Assembly: GCA_029817715.1 (NCBI GenBank)
Contig: JARUPY010000164.1
Coordinates: 2,856,001 to 2,920,000 of the forward strand
Source of the DNA: Melastoma dodecandrum
Lineage: Eukaryota > Streptophyta > Magnoliopsida > Myrtales > Melastomataceae
Direction: 5' to 3'
Length of the DNA: 64,000 bases
The notes under the pieces are model-generated. The model saw only the letters and a list, made by a program, of their open reading frames with translations, was not told where the DNA came from and did no database searches. Position 1 is the stretch's first letter; every line of letters begins with the position of its first letter. Shown here one piece after another: positions 35,100-47,215 of this stretch. The position numbers and the translations under genes were made by a program.

Positions 35100-37220
35100 A
35101 TGGCATCCGACGACGATACGGCGGAGTTTATGAGGATCATTTCGGGTATGACAGAGGAAAAGCTTATGGAGTCGACCTTCCATTCCGCAGCGGAGGTGGG
35201 AGAACTTTTTAGGATGTATGGGTTAGTTCATGGATTTTCTACTCGGAAAAGGGACAGAAGACGTAGGCGAGACGGGGAGTCTGTAATGCATAGCTGGGTT
35301 TGCTCGCGCGAGGGCCTTCCGAGACGTAGGTCCACTATTAATCTGCCATCGCGGGTTAGGGCGTCGACGAGGACAGGTTGCCCATGTGGAGTTAGAACCA
35401 CTGTAGACTGTAATGGCCGATGGAGCATCGTGGCAGCGAATTTGAACCACAATCACGAGTTGGTGCCTGGGCCTCTGTCATGTTTCATGCGGGAGCGTCG
35501 ATCCGTGTCGGATGAGGACATGGCTGTCGTGAAGAGAATGTTAAGCGTGGGCTTCAGGCAGTGCGAAATAATGCGGCTGCTGGTTTACGCTTCTGGAGGG
35601 CACGATCGCGTGGGCTTCTTGCTTAAGGACCTGAATAATCGTAAGCTAAGGGATGAAGGGGCTGACAATTACAGAAGGTTTGAAACAGGATATGCTTACC
35701 TACTGTCCAGACAAGGGTGCGATGAAGGCATGTCATTAGTGACATCCGTGGAGGCCGGCGAAATCGTGCGTATGTACTGGTTGGACTCGAAATCGAAGCT
35801 GGATTACAGTACATTCGGCGACGTCGTCGCTCTTGATTCGACCTTCAAGACAAACTCTTATGGGATGCAGATGGTCGTCCTTGTCGGCGTGAACCACCAC
35901 CATCAGACTATTGTCTTCGGGGCGGCACTGATGCTATCGGAGACGGCAGAGGATTACAGGTGGCTGTTACGTACTCATTCCGAGGTTATGAGATCCAAGA
36001 TACCAATAAGTGTTGTCACCGACGCAGATAGAGCGATGATTGCGGCGGTGCGAGAAACTTGGCCAACGGCAAGGCATCGTCTCTGCCTTTGGCATATGAG
36101 CCGGAATATTGTCCGTCGGGTGCACGATCCTGCGCTGCGTCGAACGATCTGCTCCTTCATGTACAACTCAAATTTCAGCGACGATGTCGAGCAAGAGTGG
36201 GACGAAATGTTGAAGGACACTGGCTCGGTGAACCGTAGATGGCTAAATCAGCTGTACGAATGTAGACAAATGTGGTGGTTGACCTATTGCCAAGGTCATT
36301 TTTGGGCCGAGCTGCGTAGCACCCAGCGTTGCGAGCGGATGCACGCCTTCATGAAGGGATACTTGAAGGCGACGCACAAGGTGCACGAATTCTTACATCA
36401 CTACGAACGAGCAGTGACAGATTTACGACATAAGGAAAGTATGGAGGATTACAATTCGGCCGTAAAAGCGTACGAGTTGCGAACTATGCTGCGTAGCCTC
36501 GAGGTTCACGCGAGTCGGATATACACCCTTATGTCGTTTCGGAAGGTGCAGTTGCAGATCCTCCGGGAAGCACTATTTTTCGTTGAGGGAACTATCGATG
36601 GAAATGTCAATCGAGTTTTTCGATTACGATGTTACGACAACGACATTTCTGGTGCTGAGGTGTTTTCATCAAAAGATCGTCATGCGTTGAGCTGCAGCTG
36701 TCTTCACTTCGAGACATACGGCCTTCCTTGCGCACATTTATTTCACATTATGAAGGTCGAGGGCATGAAGTGCATCCCACCGGGGCTCGTGCTTCACCGT
36801 TGGACCAAAGGAGCTCGGTCATCGCATGGGGCCGCGACGGATGGGTCGGCTTACAGCTTCAATTCTGCAGAGTTCCGACAAGGAATTCTAACGAACGCTT
36901 GTCGCCGTTTATGTTATCTTGGATGCAAGACAGATGCCGCTTACGCGCACGTACGGACATCCATACAAGACTTGACCGTCGCATTAGAACGCGACGCTTT
37001 GAGTGATGGGTCTGCGTTGCCATTCCCTCACGGCAACGAAAAACGCAAGAGACTGCTTGTTGTGGAAGAAACTGGGCCATCAACGTCAAGGTATTACAAT
37101 TCTGGAATGCGCGGCGATCATCACGTTCCGTTCAATACAATTTCGGATATGACTGAAAAAGGAAAGAAATTCGAAACGTCCAGCAAGGGATTATCAGTGG
37201 TAGGTCAGCTGCAAATTTAA
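35100..37220 (+). CDS. FAR1-type MULE transposase, full length
   Basis: An uninterrupted 706-codon frame from ATG at 35100. Residues ~24-128 form a FAR1-like DNA-binding region (STRKRDRRRRRDGES, HSWVCSR, LNHNHELV). The catalytic domain carries VVALDSTFKTNSYGM (Asp246), VVTDADRAM (Asp308) and FWAELRSTQRCERMH (Glu404), a full DDE triad with D-62-D and D-96-E spacing, and RHRLCLWHMSRN between. A SWIM zinc finger follows (CSCLHFETYGLPCAH, first Cys at 532). This matches autonomous MULE transposases of the FAR1/FHY3/Jittery-like clade, which cut and paste elements with matching terminal repeats in the nucleus. No stop or frameshift is seen. The ORF could extend seven codons upstream, but without an ATG. 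Length is in the family range. Confidence 0.95.
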   Translation: MASDDDTAEFMRIISGMTEEKLMESTFHSAAEVGELFRMYGLVHGFSTRKRDRRRRRDGESVMHSWVCSREGLPRRRSTINLPSRVRASTRTGCPCGVRTTVDCNGRWSIVAANLNHNHELVPGPLSCFMRERRSVSDEDMAVVKRMLSVGFRQCEIMRLLVYASGGHDRVGFLLKDLNNRKLRDEGADNYRRFETGYAYLLSRQGCDEGMSLVTSVEAGEIVRMYWLDSKSKLDYSTFGDVVALDSTFKTNSYGMQMVVLVGVNHHHQTIVFGAALMLSETAEDYRWLLRTHSEVMRSKIPISVVTDADRAMIAAVRETWPTARHRLCLWHMSRNIVRRVHDPALRRTICSFMYNSNFSDDVEQEWDEMLKDTGSVNRRWLNQLYECRQMWWLTYCQGHFWAELRSTQRCERMHAFMKGYLKATHKVHEFLHHYERAVTDLRHKESMEDYNSAVKAYELRTMLRSLEVHASRIYTLMSFRKVQLQILREALFFVEGTIDGNVNRVFRLRCYDNDISGAEVFSSKDRHALSCSCLHFETYGLPCAHLFHIMKVEGMKCIPPGLVLHRWTKGARSSHGAATDGSAYSFNSAEFRQGILTNACRRLCYLGCKTDAAYAHVRTSIQDLTVALERDALSDGSALPFPHGNEKRKRLLVVEETGPSTSRYYNSGMRGDHHVPFNTISDMTEKGKKFETSSKGLSVVGQLQI

Positions 37221-37362
37221 CTGTATTCAGCTTTGAGAACAACGTAAGGCCACAGATTGCAAAATGTCCTACTGTAACGGGACATTTTACCATCTCTGTC
37301 CTACTTTCAGCACAAAGGCATCAAAAAAGAAAATACTATCAAAAAACTTGTCGGACGGGCAT

Positions 37363-40300
37363 TCACCGGACGAGCCTTTTAACATCACGAGTGGCCGTCG
37401 CCGAATGTGCCCTCTTTAGGGCGTCGCCCTTAACTTTCCCAAGCAACGACTTCTTCAGTGTATTCCCCGGCCATTTCATTAGACTGACCGTCAGTCGAAT
37501 CCGATCCAATGGGCTTACACGCTGCATACGAAACGTTGCAACATATATCAACGCATGCATGTTGTTAGGGTTTTATTTAACAAGGCAATCGAGAAGCTAT
37601 AACAACTCACCACGTCTGCAAAGCCGTCTATTGGGTCACCCATGGACATGAACTTCATGACATAGATTCCGCAATCCGCTCTGTGCGCCGGCCATAAGTG
37701 TGAAAACAGTTATTACATTACCCTGCAACGCCTTTATGACAATTAATGATTCACCTAAGTGGTACTTACTCGTTGCCTAGGTGGAATTGTTGTGGTACGC
37801 CTGCCGGGCACCGAACGGGCCATGAAGTGAAGTCCGGTACTATGCCTGCAACTGACTGCTTGGTATTCTCCTCCATAATTATCCGGAGAAGCGTTAGCAC
37901 TCGCATATGGAGGTCCATCCTGCCGTGTATATTGGATGATCCCTTATTCGCGGTGTCCAAAAGGAGTACTACGCCGGTGCTGAAGTTGACAACCTGGAGT
38001 GTCCAGTGGGACTCGGACACGCATACCGGTATGTATATCTGTAAGGTTTTGAAAGGGCAAAATAATGAAGAACGACAGCAAATTTATTATAAGTTCACAC
38101 AATACATGTACTGCCACTTACCTGTTTGACGCGTTCATTGGGTCCGATGCAAGACTTGAACGATTTAAGCAGATTTCCCCGTGCGACTTGGCCAACGACG
38201 GGCATCTTCGACGCGCTATAATTACGCGATGCGAGGTTCTGCCCAACGACGGAGATGTGAAATTAATTAAGATCTATTTTTATTTCGTGATTGTGAAGTA
38301 TTCTTTTTATATGGAGTTTGTTTAAGGGTGTAGGCAATACCCCAAGCCAACTCGGGATGTACCACCTCGTTCGCCCTTCTGCTGGTTCGGCACTACTCAA
38401 CATCATCCCGTGGTAGTCGATGATCTGCAATACAATACAGATCGTCGACGAGTGATCAGGCACGGTGTAACGACAACCACTTCACCTAACCTGACCAACT
38501 TTCTTACGTCATTCTGTATCCACCTAAGTGGTTTCAGAGACAGCATTCCATGCCTTGCAATGCTTACGGAATGCCCCAAACATAGCAGCTCGCTGCAATA
38601 ACACAAAAAACAAGCAACAGATAAAACACTAGAAGTAGAATTACTAGGCAGAGTGGATATTCTCCACTCTCTCAGGTTGTACCTGGTGAAAACAAACAAT
38701 AAAGAACAAGGAAATCCCACCTAGGATCAAGTAGATCACTCCAAGCATAGGACAATAAACTCCAGTCGGTTGCTTTAAAAGATTTCAACTCCCCTACATC
38801 GACATCTTCCGGAATGAGTTTGTTAATGTCCTATAAAGTAACATAGGACAAGGAAAGTATGTTTCATTAACGACTACAGACTACAACACCATACAACGAC
38901 CTCCACAAATGTTCCAAATGGAGTTATCTTATACCTCTGGTATGTTATCACGCTTCCTTTTCGACCGTCGTGGGCCTGCCTTATCAACCACAAACGGTGA
39001 GGTGGCGTACGCGGATGGCTTCCTACAGGCCGCACGCCGGGTCTGAACCCTCTGCATTTTCTTCACCTGGTTGGTTGAAGAAATGCTCTCCTAAGACACG
39101 CATTTGCCAGTTCAAAGTCAGCAAACGAAACGTTGACTGCACATAACTATCGTGCACAAATCACGTCGACAAAAGTAAAATGATGTGCAATATGACCTTG
39201 TGACCAGATTCGGGCTGCGCCGCAACCGGCGGTGCGGGTGCGTCGCCTGTCCTATCTTCGATTGGGTCCGTGGGTTCTCCTGCGATAAGCCTCCTCAAGC
39301 CCTCCACTTCTCGGGGGTCTACCGGTTCCTCCGCGTCTTCATCAATTGCGCGAACTTCATTCAGCGGTGGACCGAGCACTTGCGTCAATTTTGTGAGCGC
39401 CTCATTCAGCCTTCTTTCCAGTAGTTCTGACCCCTCCTTCACCTCCGGTGAATACCGGTCCGCGATATCAGCTTCACGGTGCGAATCATCAAACCCTTCT
39501 GACTGCAGCATCGAGCCAACTTCAACAACCACCTTCTTCTTATGTGGGTCCGATGGTCCCTCCATTGGTGCCTCCACCTGATCGGTGTCAGCGAGTCCAA
39601 CCACTCCTTCACCCTCCAACTGAGACGCGGTACTATCGTCGTCACTATCCGCAGCCGCCGGGTCCACGCTCGGCGATTTCGACGAACGTGCTGTCGGCCG
39701 TGCTTTCCTCGAGACTGCCAAGTCTCGAAGTTGGTCCCGAACTTCCCGCACCTCGCTAAGCAGTGTCTGAAATTGCAACTTCAGGTCGAGCACCCCGTCT
39801 TCCACGCGTGAAACACGTTCAGCAAGTGCCTGTAACCACTAGAAGTATAAAACCACTACAAGTATATAACCATCGCTCCGCATTGCCCGCACCAATGATG
39901 TGGTGTTCGTTTACCTTGAGGAGGCTCAAAAATTCCGTACGTTCCTCTTTCTCGTCCGGTAAGATACGGGCCTCAGCATTAGGCGCCTCCACAGCAGTCT
40001 GTAAGTTATCAGGTAAGCAATGAAGACCAATTCATCCGAACTCCATATGAGAAATGGCATTTCTGGTGCGAACATTTCATACCTTCTCAACGTACGTGTC
40101 ATCCGACATTCTGAAACATGCATGGAGTCTGGCGTCATCCCAATCGGCACAGAATGGGGCCCTTCTACCAGACATTGCAAGCGGTGATCCAGGCTTCGAT
40201 ACCTTGCAAGCATAAAATAACTGCACCGACATCGAAACAGATCATCGAGACAGTAACTCAAAGTCCAACTAAGTACACAGCAATATTCAACACAGAAGCA

Positions 40301-41097
40301 GATTTTCTCACGGTAAGCAGGTGCACGCATCCGCCTATGTAACGCGCTGCCCTTTTCCCCTGGAATGTCCTCACACTTTCGCACAGTGTGTCTAACACGT
40401 GGGTCGCCCAATCGAAGGTTATGATTTCCCCGGTATCACTCGTTGCCAGTAGATATCCCCTTGGTATGTCAAAGGCTGTGCCCGGGCATAGGTAGCATCC
40501 CAGGATGAATAATACTAACTCCGCTTTGAACAGTTCGTCCGTGTCCGTCCTGTCGCGCAACTTGTCCTCCACAGACTTCATGGAAATTCTTCCGAGTTTT
40601 ATGTGCTCGCGTAGCTCGGGGTGAACATTCTCCAGAGACCCTTTCATCGGCACGGGGCGTCCGGTGCAGCGGACTCCGAGTATCGCTTCAACATCGGCAG
40701 GTCTGAACTTGTGCTCCACGTCGTCGATGACCATGACACGCCTCGCCGAGTCGAACGTTCTCAAGCATTGTCGCAATGCCCGATGGTTCATGTTCCGGCT
40801 TGCCAAGTGCAGCAGCCCCTCGAAGCCCATCTCCGTGACAACTGCCTTCCGTTGTTCATCGAATGAACTGAACAAAGCCCACAGCTTCTTGGGGCTACAG
40901 CGGGTGAAAATGTATTCCTACCAAAATACCAGACGGGGTTAGCAATAAACCTGGGGACTTGTTGAGAACGACAGGGACCTCACCTTATCCTAGGGAGGTG
41001 ATGACTTCGGACGTTTACTAGCTGATTGAGGCGTCGCATCGCCTCCGAAGTCTTCGTTGTCGAAATCCTCGCGAATCTCTGGGTCCTCCATTTCCAT
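37363..41097 (-). CDS. Ulp1-like (C48, SUMO-protease-type) multi-exon gene inside MULE-2
   Basis: Exons proposed from splice sites and phase: 41097-40984, 40917-40312, 40220-40083, 39998-39915, 39829-39197, 39090-38935, 38830-38721, 38592-38508, 38424-38341, 38238-38122, 38038-37770, 37680-37611, 37521-37363; about 870 residues, every junction in phase. Exon 2 (TRCSPKKLWALFSSFDEQRK, MGFEGLLHLASRN) resembles N-terminal regions of plant transposon-borne Ulp-like proteins. Exon 5 is a coiled-coil/acidic segment; exon 6 has a basic NLS-like patch (PRRSKRKRD). The peptidase has LSLKPLRWIQND spliced to IIDYHGMML, then IPVCVSESHWTL (catalytic His codon 38008-38006), VLLLDTANKG (Asp 37957-37955), VPQQFHLGNE and ADCGIYVMKFM (Cys 37673-37671). 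The triad is complete. Predicted role: isopeptidase acting on SUMO or a related modifier; substrate unknown. Odd: an in-frame TAG (40990-40992) in proposed exon 1. The last exon is least sure. Confidence 0.85.
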
Positions 41098-41690
41098 CAC
41101 TGACATACCCAAACCAGCAAAGGGGATCAAACGTTGCGCAGTCACGACGCACCAGCCTACTACACAACCAAAGCCGAGACACCGAAATCGGACTGGCGCG
41201 AAACCTATCCAAAACCAAGGCCGACACACCCAAGCCGTAACCCCCGGGACAACGGGACCGGATAACCCCGACCGAAAACCCGTGCGACCACCCACCACAA
41301 ACCCATACAACATCTCAACAAACGGGTCATAGAAACCCAAGATCAGAGAACCCAAACCCGCAAACCCTAACGGTAGAGTTAACCTAACCCCATCCCGCTG
41401 AACCCATTACAATCCCATTCCCTCCCCCTCATACCCACCAACTTACCTTTAAGTCGACGCAGGGTTCCCTTACAACGAAAGCGCAGACGGGATTCGACGT
41501 CCAGGGATTGGAGAATTGTTCACTTCGGGGAGTTGTATCTGCGAGATTCTGACGAGGCTTCGAGGGGAAGTCACCAAGACAAAAGGCGGATGGGTATGTC
41601 CAAAATGGTAAATTCACGCCTACCATTAGGTTTGGTTTTTGGCTCGGTTCTATTACGTTTGGTTTTGGTTTCATTAGTACAAATTACCAA
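41098..41690. other. Promoter/leader side of the MULE-2 Ulp1-like gene
   Basis: GC-richer, non-coding on both strands as far as I can see. Open frames here (41018-41355 minus, 41429-41674 minus) have no recognisable domain beyond the proposed first exon at 41097-40984. Confidence 0.4.
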
Positions 41691-42559
41691 TGTACACTAG
41701 TACAGTGTACATATGTACACTGTACTAATCGTCACTGTTCAAGTTTCGTACCAACTAGTACATTAGTACAGTGTACATATGTACATTGTACTAATAGTCA
41801 CTGTTCCTGTTTCGTACCAACTAGTACACTAGTACACTGTACTAAACTTTACTGTTCCTGTTTCGTACCAACTAGTACACTAGTACAGTGTACATATGTA
41901 CATTGTACTAATAGTCACTGTTCCTGTTTCGTACCAACTAGTACACTAGTACAGTGTACATATGTACATTGTACTAAACTTTACTGTTCCTGTTTCGTAC
42001 CAAATAGTACACTAGTACACTGTACATATGTACACTGTACTAATAGTCACTGTTCCTGTTTCGTACCAACTAGTACACTAGTACACTGTACATATGTACA
42101 CTGTACTAATAGTCACTGTTCCTGTTTCGTACCAACTAGTACACTAGTACACTGTACATATGTACACTGTACTAATAGTCACTGTTCCTGTTTCGTACCA
42201 ACTAGTACACTAGTACACTGTACATATGTACAGTGTACTAACGATTACTGTTCCTGTTTCGTACCAACTAGTACACTAGTACACTGTACATATGTACAGT
42301 GTACTAACGATTACTGTTCCTGTTTCGTACCAACTAGTACACTTGTACATTACTAGTACAAGAACAGTTCCCATTAGTACATTGTACTAATCATTACTAG
42401 TACAAGAACAGTTCCACTTAGTACACTGTACTAACTACAGTGTTAGTACATTATTAGTAATTTCAAAATGTACTAATCGATTTAGTACATTGTACTAATT
42501 TTGGGTCGAAATTAGTACAACTCACGTAACGTGCCGTTAACGGCACGTTAGCCGCGTCC
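41691..42559 (-). repeat. Right terminal inverted repeat of MULE-2
   Basis: Inverted copy of the left arm: tandem ~66-bp units with CTGTTCCTGTTTCGTACCAA and ACATATGT palindromes, then the subterminal 22-bp palindrome (42528-42549, perfect here) and the terminal GCCGCGTCC. Confidence 0.88.
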
Positions 42560-42568
42560 CATATTTCA

Positions 42569-43171
42569 AGTAAAAGATTTATGACGGTTAGTGGTAAAAT
42601 GTCATTCCAAGGCTCCAATGGACAAGAATACGGCCAGGTTCAATGGATTTCATTCAAAATGTGCACATACAAATGAACATCTCCCAAGTTGGTTGGATTA
42701 TAGGCTTTCCAGCTGAATGTATAAGCAAGCATTAAGTCCTCTTTTATTTCCATGGACGAATCAAGCATCAACACCTGGTGCTCCACAAGAAGAACGAAAC
42801 AAGTGGCACGAGGGAGTCTCGAAACAAGTATCATGAGGTCATGACAGCAATAAGGCGGCATGTCGGTAGTTGGGGACCCTAAAAGAAAGGAATCACGTCA
42901 CTACAACATATATGAGTTGTTAATTTATCGTGACAAAATAATTTTTGTATGAATAGATTGACCTTTGGAGAAAAATAAAATATTTCTCAGAAATTTCATT
43001 TTCTCATAATAAATAAGATACAAGATAATATCGTCACAATATAATTTGATTTGCAATATTTTTTAATCGTCAAAATAAATTTATAAAAATAAACATAACA
43101 AAATCGAATACCGTGACAATAACTATTTATCACAATTGCTTTGTTTTTGTTATCATGAGAAGATATTTAAA

Positions 43172-43211
<40 letters not shown>

Positions 43212-45254
43212 AGCACAAACATAATTTTATTTTATTTTATTTTTTATTTTGGAGATTCTTAATTCCTAGTTTAATGAAAAGATTTATTTATTAAATTTTT
43301 TACTTTTTAAATCATCATTGAATTATAGTTATAGGGTGTGTTTTAAGCATGTTAGGGAGTGCAACCTAAATGCATTCGACACAATTGTAAATTTAATTTT
43401 AATAAAAATAATTTCGTCACAATATAAATAATGGGACGAGGTTATCCCATCGACATCGTGATAAATTAGTTTTACGACATATATCATTTCTGTAATGAAA
43501 AGAATAGTTTATAGCTATTCGGTAAATATGTTGCATTGGGGCTCCGAAAGAAATTAAGGCCATTATTGTCTCGATCTGCATGTCGAGTCTCCTCTTTTCG
43601 CGCGGGCTTTGGAAGAATCTTCTCCACAGGAAATGAAAATTAGTGTTCCTCTTTTCACTTCATGTCTTTTTCTCTTCGCAGATGAAACAAGCCATACGGG
43701 CTTTTTAAGTGCATTCCATTCCTTGTGGGACAACTAAGTATACGCTATCTGCGTCAATATTCATGGCATTGTCAACTGTATAGGCCACTCGTGTGTTGGG
43801 CATGCGGTGCGCGCTTTGAATTATAAGGTTACCGCGACTGAAATTTGCACTCATCATCACATGGTTGAACACCGATACACCCTTAGAAATCATTTGGTTC
43901 GAACTCCTTGTTACCCTGTCGGCAAGTCAATATTTTTCTTAAACAACTGGAGAATGATCATATCTTCAATTATTAAATGGCTAATAGGCCAAACTTTAGA
44001 TCATAAAGCACAATGAAGGTGGGATTAAGACTAATAAGAGTGCTTAATTTAATATATATGTAGATTGTAATCAAACTTTGAAATTTATCTCCCGAAAGAG
44101 CCCACTATGGAATGCAGACAAGATATGTTAAAAAGATAGAGTACCTTTTCGGGCGAGCCAACAGGTAAAAATAATGAAAGATACATCATTTTTTTTTATC
44201 TTTTCTTTTTTATTATCTATCGGTCTATCTATATCAATAAAGAAATTAGAAAAGGGGATGCATCCCTTCGTGGAATTCCATAATGCCGACTAGGATCTAT
44301 GTTGGAAAGCCCTCCCCAACCCTCTTTAACCCATCACCATCACTCAAATTATCGAATGTCCATGAAAGCTAAAGCCAAATTGCAAATCTTTTTCTCGTGC
44401 CCCCCTTCGTATGTGGCCACATCGACGTGCCTGTAGTGTATGCACCGTTATAACGACGACAAGGTGCTTTTCACGCAGGCGGTTTCATAAGTCAATTATC
44501 GAGTAGAAAGCCTCCTGCTAAAGTCTTCCCAGTACCTCGCGATCAAAACCTGAAAAAGTACAGAAAAGGAAGGGGGAGGACGAGGTTTTTTATCTTTGGA
44601 TCCAATAAAAGAAAACAGCAACAACAATCATCTTTACATTTTTACTATTTTTTTTTTCAAGTTTTCTTCCTTTTCACTTTTCTGAGCCAAAGTGCGATGA
44701 TGATGAGTCCTCCTCCTCTTAACTGTAAGATTTTGTTATCCGAAATCCAATCCGATGCGGAGATAGAATAGAGAAGTGGTGGGAGAGCATCAAATGGGCA
44801 AATGCCGAGATATTGCATTGACGACACGACACATGAGGGTTTGCGAGATTTATCCTACGAACCGTGGTTTAAAAAATAAAAGAAGGAATAAAGAGACACT
44901 CTATCACGTTTTGCTTTTTAACTAAAAATGACTTCGACAGGCTTTGCCAAACTATTTTTATGGTTCGAGATAAGGCACGTGTATGTCAAATGGCTGTTAT
45001 CTCTGCAAAAAGCACGCCTACTCTTTGTGTGCTTATGTGACATATAATGTCTATTGTATTGAATGGTGGCGACCCCCTTAGTCTTATTATTATATATAAA
45101 TGACAATGCAAATCACCTTAGATCGCGACGGGAAAGAAAAGGAAGGCAAAAGCAAAGCAAAAGAAACGTATTTTAGGTGAATGAAAAAATTTTGATGTCG
45201 GGGTTTATATGCGTGTGACAAGATTTTGATTTGATGTCCTCGGATTCCGCTGAA
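42569..45254. other. Intergenic region right of MULE-2
   Basis: No gene firmly recognised. A minus-strand open frame at 42640-42861 (73 codons, containing LMILVSRLPRATCFVLLVEH) has somewhat coding-like composition but no family I recognise; it may be an exon fragment of an unknown gene. The stretch 42900-43500 is very AT-rich with recurring CGTCACAATAT-like phrases, which hint at an old transposon. Confidence 0.4.
43180..43210. repeat. (AT)n microsatellite
   Basis: About fifteen uninterrupted AT dinucleotides. Confidence 0.95.
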
Positions 45255-47215
45255 ATCTATTACACTAAGAGGGAGTTGAATTAATGTTAAAATCTAATTA
45301 AAGATTTTTAACGCCTTTTCAACATACCCCGCAGTGGAAGAAAACTTATGTAAAACAGAACCGTAGAGGTAGGTTTCTGTAAGACAGATCTTACGAATGT
45401 GATTGCGATTTCTTTGATGGACGCAAAGCTTTTATAGTGGTTCGATAACTTGAATACATTCACTCTTCACCCAAATTTTGGATGGTTATCACTTAGACGT
45501 AACGTAGTAACGATTACAAAAGGTGATACCCGATCGACCTTTTACAGCACAGTCCAGGAGGATCTGTATTAAAGTGACTGAGCTGCACAGCACAGACAAG
45601 AAGATTCTGTACCAAAGGTGTCAACCCTTTACAAAACAGACCAGACGGTTCTGTACCAAAGGTGACTGATTTTCACCATACAGACCGAAAATTTCAATAC
45701 CAAAGGTAACCGATTTTCACAGCACAGACCAAAATGTTATGTACCACAGTGACTCGGTGCACGCGTTAACGTGACTAACAAAGGTAACCGGTTGTCGAAC
45801 GTTTCTCTCGAGCGGTGTCCTCTCCTACACAGCAATCCGCTGCGACTTTCTTCGAGACTTTTCAATCCGACGGCGTCTCCACCTGCATAGTAACTCGCTG
45901 TGACTTCCACTAGACTTTTCACTCCGTCGGCATCCCCACCTGCACAGCACCTAGCTGCGACTTCGATTGCGCGATCCCTCGAGACAGCGACTAAGTAAAC
46001 ACAAAACCCTGCCCAAGGTTCTCCTGCGTGGTCCCTCGAGACTACGACTAAGCAAAAAAAGAACCCATGTCCAAGGTTATCCTGTACACACAGAACGTTA
46101 CACCACAGAAGCTGGTTAGTCCATCACCTTCTGTGCTCCTGGGGTATCTGCCCTTCTCTTCGGCCCACTGCACATTGGTCACGCCAGCAACCTGCAACAC
46201 GCCTCCACCAACATCTCCTACAGCCTCCAACCAAGAGTCCCTCACGGCCCCCAGGTCACTCTCCCAAAAGACTTCACCAATGATGGAGCTTTCTGCAGTT
46301 TCGTCCCTCATGTGTGACTAACAAAGCTCAAACGAAAAGATTACAAGTTCTCTGCACGCTCTCTAGATTTTACACGTATAATACAAGAACAACACTTCAC
46401 GAGAATGTGGCCGAATTGACACCTAATTATACAAGAAATTCTAGGTTAAACGCAGAAAGTAATATTGACAAATCAGCCTTATGCAAACATAGAAAACAAA
46501 AATTAGATAAGATTACAATTTAATATTTACAAAAACGAAACACTCAGGCATATATTCTTTAGGTAATCATATCATATCAAAATGATTATGATTTGATGAT
46601 GTTCCCATGAATACTACGAGCTGAAACTGATCAGCAACCTTATGCAAATGAAAATAATCCAAGATTAACTTCCATAATCATCAAGACTTATATCATTATG
46701 TCCAAGATGTTTAATTTAACGAACCTAGACAGATGATATAGATAGTCATCCCAAATAACAGTTCATTCGTGGTTAGATAAGGTTGAAATCAGTCTTAGAG
46801 AACCTTACCATAAATAGATGATATATTTCCTTCCATGAAAAATATAATTCATACTATGATTATTTGGAAACGTAATCCAGAGAATTTGATGAGATTAATG
46901 TCTTGATTGTTTTCCTTTAATTTCGTAATCAAACAATGATTAGATAATCATTTAATTACAAATATATTTCTTACAGAAATTTCTCGACGTAAGTAGCTTT
47001 TATAAAGTAGATGTTTGACTTCTGTTTCACAGGAGATCAAGGTTAATCATCAAAACATGTTCAATAAAATCTTTCGGAAAGAAACAAGTGGACAGGAAGT
47101 CAAACAATTCTTAACAAAAGGAATAGGTTGGAAGGAAACCTCAGGTTTCCGAGTCAACCTTTTTTCGTTTTCATTGAGACGTCGGATTGTATTGCTCTCC
47201 GTGTCTCACCAGTGA
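45255..47215 (+). repeat. LTR-like repeat family, copy 1 (~2 kb)
   Basis: Collinear with 61855-64000. Starts at TTACACTAAGAGGGAGTTGA (45261). It shares a block of CAGACC...TTCTGTACC units (45540-45770), GTTAACGTGACTAACAAAGG at ~45766, CAGAAGCTGGTTAGTCC at ~46106 and CTCTCCCAAAAGACTTCACC at ~46259, then AT-rich sequence to ~47200. The TACACTAAGAGGG opening resembles LTR starts of some plant copia elements (inference). No internal coding domain is attached, so it may be a solo LTR. Open frames within are non-coding. Confidence 0.6.

Larger units (their letters stand above)
33647..42559 (+). mobile_element. Mutator-like element MULE-2 (8.9 kb, two convergent genes)
   Basis: A perfect 9-bp target duplication, CATATTTCA, lies at 33638-33646 and 42560-42568. 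Both ends read GGACGCGGCTAACGTGCCGT inward. Terminal inverted repeats of ~0.87 kb enclose a complete transposase gene on the plus strand and a 13-exon Ulp1-like gene on the minus strand, with 142 bases between their stop codons. This convergent two-gene plan is that of MuDR, but the second gene is not mudrB-like. It inserted about 0.1 kb right of the copia element. Confidence 0.95.

Noticed and set aside
42640..42861. 73-codon minus-strand open frame beside MULE-2
   Set aside because: Coding-like composition but no family recognised, and possible continuation across the MULE/copia insertions could not be established.
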